A DNA stretch of 42,519 nucleotides, taken from a virus. The translations under genes and the position numbers were made by a program. Below are positions 33,546 through 39,814 of this stretch, in pieces. Numbering within the stretch: the stretch's first letter is position 1; each line of letters starts with the position of its first letter. Under the pieces are notes generated by a model. That model was not told where the DNA came from, did no database searches, and saw only the letters and a program-made list of their open reading frames with translations. The DNA is taken from IMG/VR virus record IMGVR_UViG_3300031576_000126, positions 1 to 42,519 of that record; one strand, given 5' to 3'.

Positions 33546-33675
33546 AAGAGAAAAAGATAGACTCTGGTTGCTCTACTCGATAAAACAGTTTTACGAGTTA
33601 TACATTGAGTATAAAAGACCAGAATATCTTGACATAGTTAAAATATTAGGTAGAATATCAAAAGACTTACGATGA
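33523..33675 (+). CDS. Small hypothetical protein, 50 aa
   Basis: Frame MKNLKNGEREKDRLWLLYSI ... VKILGRISKDLR, starting within the last codons of the helicase gene. Basic and helical. Its stop overlaps the next ATG (ATGA), supporting reality. Unknown function. Confidence 0.6.
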   Translation: MKNLKNGEREKDRLWLLYSIKQFYELYIEYKRPEYLDIVKILGRISKDLR

Positions 33676-33812
33676 ATATAAAAGTCGAACTATCAAAAAT
33701 ATTAAATAAATATTATATATCTAACGCAGATATATTATTAGAAGAATTAATGATGTTTTTTAAAAAATGCTTAAAGCTCAAGCGATCCTCACAGGATTCT
33801 CAACAAAACTAG
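33672..33812 (+). CDS. Small hypothetical protein, 46 aa
   Basis: Starts MNIKVELSKILNKYYISNA, then a leucine-rich helix (DILLEELMMFFKKCLKLK). Start coupled to the preceding stop (ATGA); its end overlaps the next gene by 46 bases. AT-rich codons. Not recognised. Confidence 0.5.
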   Translation: MNIKVELSKILNKYYISNADILLEELMMFFKKCLKLKRSSQDSQQN

Positions 33813-34111
33813 ACGGAAGTGCCTCAGTAAGGTTTTCAACACAAGAACTACTCGACGAAGACTTCCTTGTTCTAAAACAACACCAAGGTAAATTTGGGTG
33901 GCTTTTATTCAAGGAGGGGGAAGAAGCTCCAGAAGAGATACCAGATTGGAAATTTGACTCTCGAAAGAAGTCCCCATCTAAAAGATTACGAAATGTTCTC
34001 TTTGTTTTGTGGAAACAACAGAAACTTGACAAAGACTTTGAAACGTACTATAATGGAATTATGGAAAAATTAATAGACCATTATAAAGAAAAATTAAATG
34101 ATAATGAATAA
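33767..34111 (+). CDS. Conserved-type phage hypothetical protein, 114 aa
   Basis: Starts AQAILTGFSTKLDGSASVRF, with LDEDFLVLKQHQGKFGWLLF, RKKSPSKRLRNVLFVLWKQQ and a charged C-terminus. I recall proteins of this look in phage replication regions but no function. Composition (aromatic strands plus basic helix) allows DNA binding. Overlaps the next gene by 14 bases. Confidence 0.7.
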   Translation: MLKAQAILTGFSTKLDGSASVRFSTQELLDEDFLVLKQHQGKFGWLLFKEGEEAPEEIPDWKFDSRKKSPSKRLRNVLFVLWKQQKLDKDFETYYNGIMEKLIDHYKEKLNDNE

Positions 34112-34343
34112 AGATATTCTCGTTCGTTGTGTTAGTTGTTCGAGTGATTTTTTAACAGACAATAAATGGCTAGAAAAAGAGGGTAAATATTGTAAACAAT
34201 GTGCTGGAATTATAATGAGAAATCTTGACGAGAATGGGTGGAAAACAGACACAGAGGTACGGAAAATGCTATTAATATGTAATCAAGTAAGAAGAAAAGA
34301 GTTAAATGACATTGAAGAAAACACAAACTTGGAAATGGTGTAG
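34098..34343 (+). CDS. Zinc-ribbon protein, 81 aa
   Basis: CVSC (residues 11-14) and CKQC (32-35) form a complete four-Cys ribbon at the N-terminus; the rest is charged and helical (NGWKTDTEVRKMLLICNQVR). It lies upstream of the NinG-like nuclease, overlapping it by 38 bases. Probably binds nucleic acid or another protein. Confidence 0.7.
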   Translation: MIMNKDILVRCVSCSSDFLTDNKWLEKEGKYCKQCAGIIMRNLDENGWKTDTEVRKMLLICNQVRRKELNDIEENTNLEMV

Positions 34344-34683
34344 TAAATGGACGAGGGCAAGAAACTCCACCCACGCAGGATTTGTTTGTTGTTTTACTTG
34401 TAGAACAAAGAAACACTGGAAAGAAATGGACGCTGGACATTATATACACCAGAAGTCTAAAACATTCTTTAACGAAGATAATTTAAGACCACAGTGTACT
34501 CGGTGTAACTATTTTGGAAAAGGTATGCAATCAATTTACGCAGAAAGATTAATAAAACAAATAGGATTAAAAAGGGTCGAGTCTTTAAGAAAAGAGAGTG
34601 TAAAGATAAAAAAGTGGACAAAGGAAGAGTTGAAATTATTATCTAATGAGTTTAAACTTAAATACGAGGGATTGTTTTCGTAG
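34306..34683 (+). CDS. NinG/Rap-like recombination endonuclease
   Basis: 125 aa with the lambda NinG (Rap) pattern: WKWCSKWTRARNSTHAG, CCFTCRTKKHWKEMDAGHYI, FNEDNLRPQCTRCNYFGKGM and WTKEELKLL at the end. It is an HNH-type fold in which AGH, N and the CxxC pairs form the catalytic and zinc sites. NinG family enzymes cut branched DNA such as Holliday junctions and displacement loops. The role here is to process recombination or replication intermediates before packaging. Confidence 0.87.
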   Translation: MTLKKTQTWKWCSKWTRARNSTHAGFVCCFTCRTKKHWKEMDAGHYIHQKSKTFFNEDNLRPQCTRCNYFGKGMQSIYAERLIKQIGLKRVESLRKESVKIKKWTKEELKLLSNEFKLKYEGLFS

Positions 34684-34690
34684 AATATTC

Positions 34691-34743
34691 TCTCTCCTGC
34701 AGAGTTGGGAGATTTGATGATAGTCCCTCATTGAGGTGAGGGA
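34691..34743 (+). promoter_or_regulatory. Two hairpins upstream of the exonuclease gene
   Basis: CTCT/AGAG (34692-34704) and TCCCTCA (34724-34730) pairing with TGAGGGA (34737-34743), a perfect 7-bp stem with 6-base loop. The second ends seven bases before the ATG at 34751, so it may control translation, or terminate the upstream unit (tail AATAATTT). Confidence 0.5.
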
Positions 34744-34750
34744 ATAATTT

Positions 34751-35407
34751 ATGAAAACAATGAAAATAAAAAAACCAAACATAGAATGGCTCGAATCCCA
34801 CAGGTGTGAACACAGACACACATATTTAGAACATTATAATTGTTTTCTTAAAAAAGGAGGAAAAGAAAGAATTGGATTTTTAGATATAGAAGCTACAAAC
34901 CTTGATGCTAACTGGGGGATAATGCTTTCTTACTGTATTAAAGACTCTGAAAGTAAAAAGATTTACGAAGACGTTATAACAAAGAAAGATATTAACTCAA
35001 AAAACGAAGATAAAAGAATCGTTGAAAACTGTATTGAAGATATGATGAGGTTTGATAGGATTGTAACGTGGTATGGGGCTAGGTTTGATATTCCATACAT
35101 TCGAACAAGGGCTTTAATATTGGATATCATATTTCCACAATTCGGATCTCAGTTTCACAAGGACGCATGGTTCATCTCAAGGGCAAAGTTAAAGCTAAAC
35201 TCAAATAGACTGGAAACTGTAGCAAGGTCTATTCTTGGTAAAACACAGAAAACACACCTTGACCCTAAATACTGGAGATGGGCAATTAGAGGAGATAAGA
35301 AAAGTCTTGATTATATCCTCGACCACAATAGAAAAGACGTGTTAGACCTTGAAAAGATATGGAATAAGATATACGGCTTCCAAAAAATCAACAACACTAG
35401 TATATAA
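34751..35407 (+). CDS. DEDD-type 3'-5' exonuclease (RNase H-like)
   Basis: 218 aa. ExoI motif GFLDIEATNLD (D45, E47), ExoII-like IVTWYGARFDIPYIR (aspartate in RFD) and ExoIII-like DHNRKDVLDLEKIW (final aspartate, with D-V-L-D-L). This matches the RNase_H_2/YprB-like DEDD exonucleases rather than a full polymerase. N-terminal CEHRH near residue 19 might bind metal. Probably proofreading or nucleic-acid turnover. Confidence 0.8.
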   Translation: MKTMKIKKPNIEWLESHRCEHRHTYLEHYNCFLKKGGKERIGFLDIEATNLDANWGIMLSYCIKDSESKKIYEDVITKKDINSKNEDKRIVENCIEDMMRFDRIVTWYGARFDIPYIRTRALILDIIFPQFGSQFHKDAWFISRAKLKLNSNRLETVARSILGKTQKTHLDPKYWRWAIRGDKKSLDYILDHNRKDVLDLEKIWNKIYGFQKINNTSI

Positions 35408-35408
35408 C

Positions 35409-35672
35409 ATGAAAAGGATACGAACTGGTATAAAAGACAAAAACGGACTTGACATATTCCTTGGTGATATGGTAGAGTATAAGTATGGAACTATATATAG
35501 GCGTGGAGTAGTAAAATTTGGACACCACAGTACCGACGAAGGTAACTATTATTCTGGGAAGGCGTACGGGTTCTATATATACAAAGAATCAGAGAATAAA
35601 GTAGAAAATCCATTTGATGAGGTTGTATCGTTAAATTATACAGACAATTTAAAAAAACAATTTGAAGCATGA
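35409..35672 (+). CDS. YopX-family protein
   Basis: 87 aa from the ATG at 35409 (frame also open from 35349). It has the YopX pattern: GIKDKNGLDIFLGDMVEYKY, RRGVVKFGHHS, AYGFYIYK. YopX proteins are small SH3-barrel-like proteins of phages with unknown function. Stop overlaps the methyltransferase start (ATGA). Confidence 0.8.
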   Translation: MKRIRTGIKDKNGLDIFLGDMVEYKYGTIYRRGVVKFGHHSTDEGNYYSGKAYGFYIYKESENKVENPFDEVVSLNYTDNLKKQFEA

Positions 35673-36267
35673 AAATCTTGAATTTGTATTGTGGAATTGG
35701 AGGGAATAGACTTCTTTGGGGAGACGAGCATGAAATTACTGCCATTGAAATAGACCCTAAAATAGCTGAAATATACCAAGAGCATTTTCCTAAAGATAAA
35801 GTTATTGTTACAGATGCCCACCAATATCTTTTAGACCACTTCCAAGAGTATGATTTTATATGGAGTAGTCCACCTTGTCCTAGTCATTCAAGAATACGAA
35901 AAGTTTTTGAAAAACAAAATAAGCCAATATATCCTGATATGAAACTTTACGAGGAGATTTTACTTTTACAAAATTATTTTAAAGGAAAGTGGTGTGTAGA
36001 GAATGTTATAGCTTTCTACCCCCCCTTATGCCACCAATAGAATTTAATAAGCATTGGTTTTGGACAAATTTTGCATTAAGTAAAATAAAAGAGATTGATA
36101 GAGGAATGGGAAAAAATGAAAACATAAAAGATTTATATAAAAGAAAGGGTTTTAATCTATCAAAGTATAAAGGAATAGATAAAAGAAAAACATTAAGAAA
36201 TTGTGTTGAACCAACAACCGCCAAACACATATTTGATTGCGCCTTTAAGAATATGTCCCTCTTCTAG
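35669..36267 (+). CDS. DNA cytosine-C5 methyltransferase, split by a frame change at C7
   Basis: Frame 35669-36040 holds motif I (LNLYCGIGGNRLLWG), motif II (AIEID), motif IV (WSSPPCPSHSR, the PC with the nucleophile) and motif VI (WCVENVIAFY). It stops just after a run of seven Cs (36019-36025). Frame 35989-36267 (-1) continues LMPPIEFNKHWFWTNF and ends NCVEPTTAKHIFDCAF (motif X-like). Joining them at the C run yields one compact methyltransferase of about 200 aa. C-CCC-CCC is a canonical slippery heptamer, so a programmed frameshift, phase variation or a sequence error may explain it. Confidence 0.8.
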
Positions 36268-36316
36268 TTTATCGAGATATGACCCTTAACAACATAATTG
36301 CACACAAAAAACACCT

Positions 36317-36889
36317 ATGGTAGATTACATACCCACACTTTCATATTTTAAGGAGCTTTGGTCGCTTTTTATAAGTTATACTAAACATAGGTATTTTATG
36401 ATTGAAGGAATCAATATCGAATTTCTTATATATTTTATAACAACGATGATTAGCTTGATTGTCGTTGCCGCAAAAGGTGGTAATAAACTTGGCACGATAG
36501 AGACTTCTGTTAAGTGGCTTACAGATAATTTCAAAGATTTAAAAACTGAAGTAGAAAACATAAAACAAGGAGCTTACGCCAGTAACTCCCCAATTTCTCT
36601 TACTCCGAAAGGAACTACTCATTTAAAAGGAAGCGGACTTGAAACCTATATAGACGAAAGAAAAGACAAGTTAATTGGTGGCTGTAAAGCCACTGAAGAA
36701 TCTACTGCCTACGAGATACAATCAAAAGTTTTTGATATGTTTGAAAAGATTGTATTTGATGGAGATTTTGAACAAAAATTCAAGAATTATGCGTTTGAAC
36801 AAGGAATCAGTATGGACATATTAAGACGAATTGGGGCAATCTATTTTAGGAATATATGCTTAGAACATTATAAATTATTAAGTAAATAA
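36317..36889 (+). CDS. Membrane protein with cytoplasmic helical domain
   Basis: 190 aa. One transmembrane helix (IEFLIYFITTMISLIVVAA, about 33-51) is followed by a coiled-coil (VKWLTDNFKDLKTEVENIKQ) and a soluble helical domain (SPISLTPKGTTHLKGSGLET ... ILRRIGAIYFRNI). An ATG at 36398 is an alternative start right before the helix. The SPI-x-LT-x-KG-x3-L pattern is known from bacterial proteins of unknown function. Possibly a superinfection or takeover factor. Confidence 0.65.
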   Translation: MVDYIPTLSYFKELWSLFISYTKHRYFMIEGINIEFLIYFITTMISLIVVAAKGGNKLGTIETSVKWLTDNFKDLKTEVENIKQGAYASNSPISLTPKGTTHLKGSGLETYIDERKDKLIGGCKATEESTAYEIQSKVFDMFEKIVFDGDFEQKFKNYAFEQGISMDILRRIGAIYFRNICLEHYKLLSK

Positions 36890-36895
36890 AACGAT

Positions 36896-37084
36896 ATGAA
36901 AAAACTAATTGGTATAATAGCTCTTATAAGTTTTGTGGGGGTGTTATTTTCTTTTCCTTTTATAGAAGAAACTCCAGCTATTTGGACTAATGATTTTGCT
37001 GAATTTATAGGCCCTATTTTTTTCTTTATTTATTTTTTAGTTTCCTTTTGGTCATTATTAGAATTTACTTTTAAAGATAATTAA
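36896..37084 (+). CDS. Small two-helix membrane protein
   Basis: 62 aa with two hydrophobic helices (LIGIIALISFVGVLFSFPF and FIGPIFFFIYFLVSFWSLLE) and a short charged tail. No motif. Could be a host-membrane factor of the early region. Six bases after the preceding gene. Confidence 0.6.
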   Translation: MKKLIGIIALISFVGVLFSFPFIEETPAIWTNDFAEFIGPIFFFIYFLVSFWSLLEFTFKDN

Positions 37085-37102
37085 AAGGAGTTGTGATAGC
37101 AG

Positions 37103-37159
37103 ATGAAACTTATAGAAATCTTAAAACAATTAGTAGAATTATTAACTAAAACAAATTAA
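37103..37159 (+). CDS. Tiny amphipathic peptide, 18 aa (possible)
   Basis: MKLIEILKQLVELLTKTN. It has a Shine-Dalgarno-like AAAGGAG (37083-37089, but 13 bases from the ATG) and reads as an amphipathic helix. Its reality is uncertain; kept because the gap is otherwise empty and the next ATG lies only four bases after its stop. Confidence 0.3.
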   Translation: MKLIEILKQLVELLTKTN

Positions 37160-37163
37160 ATAT

Positions 37164-37454
37164 ATGTTAGTAGGACAAATGGAAATGACTAGCTTTGATG
37201 AGCCAAAAAGAGAAACAGAATTACAAAGAGAGTTAAATTTTCTAACTTTTTCTACAAAAATGTTAGAAGATGCAGTAAATAGATTAGAAAAAAGACTTGA
37301 ACCAATTACAAGGAATGAATCTGTGGTGGATAAAGAAACTTTTGAAACAAAAGCAAGATATACCGACATTACAAGAATAATAGGAATCGCTACTGATGGA
37401 ATAAACTTCAACATATCAAGAATCAGTAAATTACTAGATAGGATTGAGTTATAG
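37164..37454 (+). CDS. Hypothetical coiled-coil protein, 96 aa
   Basis: Charged helical protein (KRETELQRELNFLTFSTKML, DAVNRLEKRLEPITRNES) with a heptad pattern and second helix NISRISKLLDRIEL. No domain recognised. Likely a small regulatory or assembly protein. A 13-codon frame follows in the gap to 37508. Confidence 0.6.
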   Translation: MLVGQMEMTSFDEPKRETELQRELNFLTFSTKMLEDAVNRLEKRLEPITRNESVVDKETFETKARYTDITRIIGIATDGINFNISRISKLLDRIEL

Positions 37455-37507
37455 AAATGTCTCCATTAGACATACACAGGGAAAGTTTAGAAGAATAAGA
37501 AGATTGT

Positions 37508-37786
37508 ATGAATGAAGAAATAAAACCAGCATATCAATTTCTACTTAATCTTGGGTTAGATCTAAAAAAGATTGTAGACGATAAAAGAGCCTTATACAAT
37601 ACAAATGCAATTTTTAGCGATGTTTTCTATATACATGAATTTGGAACGCTTATGTATAAATTTTTAAATAGCGATTTAACCAAAGAACAGTTAAAAGAGA
37701 AAATAAGTGGAAAACTCACTTATGGATTTAACCTTATAAACAACGAGATCAAGAAAGACAAAGAAGTCCAAATAGATGAAAACTAA
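37508..37786 (+). CDS. Hypothetical protein, 92 aa
   Basis: Helical and charged (AYQFLLNLGLDLKKIVDDKR, LTKEQLKEKISGKLTYGFN). No family recognised. Overlaps the next gene by 11 bases, implying co-expression. Confidence 0.6.
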   Translation: MNEEIKPAYQFLLNLGLDLKKIVDDKRALYNTNAIFSDVFYIHEFGTLMYKFLNSDLTKEQLKEKISGKLTYGFNLINNEIKKDKEVQIDEN

Positions 37787-38123
37787 ATTCTCTGGTATAA
37801 AAAAGAAATACTCTACGGGTGGAACACGCGACAATAACGAAGGGAAGGGGGCGCACGAATTGATATCTCCTTTTATGATTAAAAGACTCGCTTGTGTATA
37901 CGAAAGAGGCGCGAAGAATCACGGAGCACGTAATTGGGAGAAGGGTGTCCCGTTTTCATGGTGTACACAATCTGCGTTACGGCATATTTTTCAATATCTT
38001 GAAGGGAGAACAGATGAAGACCACTTAGGACAGGCAATATGGAATTTATCAGCAATAATACACTTTGAAGAACTTAATAGGAAAGATTTAGATGATTTAC
38101 CAAAATGGACGAAACAAAAATAA
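37776..38123 (+). CDS. dATP/dGTP diphosphohydrolase-like protein (DUF5664 type)
   Basis: 115 aa. Pattern STGGTRDNNEGKGAHELISP, RLACVYERGAKNHGARNWEK, SALRHIFQYLEGRTDEDHLG, QAIWNLSAIIHFEEL corresponds to the family I know as phage dATP/dGTP diphosphohydrolase N-terminal domain. The conserved E-R-G, N-W, R-H and D-E-D-H residues suit metal-dependent nucleotide hydrolysis (all-alpha NTP-PPase-like). Next to nrdJ, this suggests pool control. A small helical nucleotide-binding protein without activity is the alternative. Confidence 0.7.
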   Translation: MKTKFSGIKKKYSTGGTRDNNEGKGAHELISPFMIKRLACVYERGAKNHGARNWEKGVPFSWCTQSALRHIFQYLEGRTDEDHLGQAIWNLSAIIHFEELNRKDLDDLPKWTKQK

Positions 38124-38260
38124 AATCAGAAGAGCTTAAATACAAATGCGATAATTGCGACTGTCGAACAAATGTTATCTACAAGAATTTAGATTATAAG
38201 ATGTGGTTATGTGAAAAATGTCATGAAGACGCAGGTGGTTTTGAAAACCAAAACAGGTGA
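38105..38260 (+). CDS. Small zinc-finger protein, 51 aa
   Basis: Frame MDETKIKSEELKYKCDNCDC ... WLCEKCHEDAGGFENQNR. CDNC (15-18) and CEKC (36-39) form a four-Cys ribbon. Starts within the last codons of the preceding gene. No close family known. Confidence 0.65.
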   Translation: MDETKIKSEELKYKCDNCDCRTNVIYKNLDYKMWLCEKCHEDAGGFENQNR

Positions 38261-38381
38261 TGAAAAAACATGTATCGACTGTGGGGTAAAAATTGATACT
38301 GGTGTTTTATGTAGAGTTTGTCGTGCTGTCCGAGAGAGGAAGATGCAAGAAAAAGATTCTCAAAAAAATATAGAAAAATAA
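38223..38381 (+). CDS. Small zinc-finger protein, 52 aa
   Basis: Frame MKTQVVLKTKTGDEKTCIDC ... VLCRVCRAVRERKMQEKD. CIDC (17-20) and CRVC (30-33) give another ribbon, with a basic helix behind it. It overlaps the previous small zinc-finger gene by 38 bases in another frame; together they end the rightward early unit. Confidence 0.65.
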   Translation: MKTQVVLKTKTGDEKTCIDCGVKIDTGVLCRVCRAVRERKMQEKDSQKNIEK

Positions 38382-38433
38382 TTGTTTCAAAATTGAAATT
38401 TTGGACACCCCAACAATTAAACCAACCAACCCA

Positions 38434-38600
38434 TTGACATATTTACCAACAAATTTGACAAAATGTCAAGAATGTTATACAATAAAAAAATCCTAGTATA
38501 AAACAGGATTTGACAGGTTGTAAAGTTTTATGGGATAATCGGGATACTCTTTTTATGTTCATTAAAAAAAGTATATCCTATTTTTGACAGAAGGTCAAGT
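38434..38600. promoter_or_regulatory. Promoter and palindrome cluster
   Basis: TTGACA occurs at 38434, 38455 and 38510. TTGACA-AAA-TGTCAA (38455-38469) is a perfect palindrome, and TTGAC-N5-GTCAA (38584-38598) another. A good sigma70 promoter is TTGACA 38510-38515, 18-base spacer, GATAAT 38534-38539, plus strand. No gene follows it, since the two flanking gene blocks converge here. The palindromes may be operators. GGATA/TATCC at 38542-38579 frames a long imperfect hairpin just after the promoter. Confidence 0.5.
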
Positions 38601-38655
38601 TTGTGTGAAGGTAACTATGTATATATGACGTATATATGACCCCATATATAAAAAA

Positions 38656-38688
38656 GCCTCATACCGCCCTGCTGTAATAGTATGAGGC
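38656..38688 (-). terminator. Terminator of the leftward operon (possibly bidirectional)
   Basis: GCCTCATAC (38656-38664) pairs with GTATGAGGC (38680-38688), a perfect 9-bp stem with 15-base loop. On the minus strand it is followed by a T6 run (AAAAAA on plus), 40 bases past the glutamine amidotransferase stop, so it ends that operon. On the plus strand CTTTCT follows, a weaker terminator. Confidence 0.85.
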
Positions 38689-38727
38689 CTTTCTATGTGT
38701 TCTATGGTTTGTACTGGTTTAGATGTT

Positions 38728-39813
38728 TTATCTATTCGCTGTAAGGACAAGAAGATTATAGAGTTCCATTTTAAGTTCTTTTAGTTTTTCGTTATAATCC
38801 TCTTTCTCTTTCAATAATTCTTCTACTAGGTTTGTGTTGTTTCTTGAATCTACTATAAAGGCTTCGCAAGTTTCTATAATGTTTTCCAATTCCTCTACAT
38901 CACTTTCCAATTTTTCTATTTGTAACTCATGATCATTTCCATAACTCTTATTGTCTCCATTATAGTCTCCTTTATTGTCTCCATTATCATAATAAGTAGA
39001 TATGGGGGCATTTAGTTGTGTTGAGGGTAGTCTACTGCTCCAATAATCATACTCGGTATTATATCCAGTATATCCAATAGTCCTCATCTTACCTATATCT
39101 ACGGGATAGTGTTCTATATTGTGTACGTCCGTTTTTGATATTTTGTACATTTCATCAACGAGTACACTATTATTTCCGCTCTCGGAGGAGATACAAAAAA
39201 AGTCTTTTTGTGTTTGGTATTTCAACGGGTTTCCTGTGTTCCTTCCAAAAAAGATATTTTTAACTGTACTGTTCGTATATTGTATCGCTATGAAAGCAGA
39301 AGATCCAATAGCTTCAATGCTATTTTGTTTCTTCTCAAGAAAAAGGGCTACTTCTATACTAAATGCCTCTGAATCGTTATAATAATTTTCTTGCGATATG
39401 TAAGTATTTGTTTTTGTTTTGTATTCCGTTTTCTTCTTCATTTCGGTTGAGTAAGGTATCCTCATTTTCTTGTGCTTCTCTTTTAGTTCATCATCATTTG
39501 AGACGATACCATTATGTAGAAAAAGGTATTCATTCTTTAGTGTCCTACTCTTTATGTGTATCGGGTGTGCCATTTCCTTTAAGTTTGGAGTGCTTGTTGG
39601 GTATCTGTGATGGAAGATTATAAAGTTAGCGTCCTCTTTCTCCATTTTTTTAAAAATATCTTTCTCACTTCTCTGAATGGAAACTACCTTGTTGTCTTTT
39701 ATTGCCACATACCCGAAGCCATCATTTCCGCGATCTTTTTGCATATGGTATCTTTTTTGAATCGCCCTTGTTGGATTTTTGTCTTTTTGGAGTACAGCTA
39801 TTATCCCGCACAT
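38728..39813 (-). CDS. Class II glutamine amidotransferase (Ntn-type)
   Basis: 361 aa. It starts MCGIIAVLQ, so C2 becomes the N-terminal nucleophile after Met removal. Family motifs: DRGNDGFGYVA (27-37), FHHRYPTSTPN (68-77), HPIHIKS and LFLHNGIVSN (98-106). It releases ammonia from glutamine. No synthetase domain is attached; instead residues 285-355 are low-complexity (DNGDNKGDYNGDNK) followed by a coiled coil (KLESDVEELENIIETCEAFI). The ammonia must go to another protein, and the obvious partner is the amidoligase whose stop lies one base before this ATG. Confidence 0.87.
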   Translation of the reverse strand: MCGIIAVLQKDKNPTRAIQKRYHMQKDRGNDGFGYVAIKDNKVVSIQRSEKDIFKKMEKEDANFIIFHHRYPTSTPNLKEMAHPIHIKSRTLKNEYLFLHNGIVSNDDELKEKHKKMRIPYSTEMKKKTEYKTKTNTYISQENYYNDSEAFSIEVALFLEKKQNSIEAIGSSAFIAIQYTNSTVKNIFFGRNTGNPLKYQTQKDFFCISSESGNNSVLVDEMYKISKTDVHNIEHYPVDIGKMRTIGYTGYNTEYDYWSSRLPSTQLNAPISTYYDNGDNKGDYNGDNKSYGNDHELQIEKLESDVEELENIIETCEAFIVDSRNNTNLVEELLKEKEDYNEKLKELKMELYNLLVLTANR

Positions 39814-39814
39814 A

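Noticed and set aside
38455-38481. TTGACA-15-TATACA as a promoter
   Set aside because: A 15-base spacer is short and the -35 is part of a perfect palindrome; the better promoter in this zone is 38510-38539.
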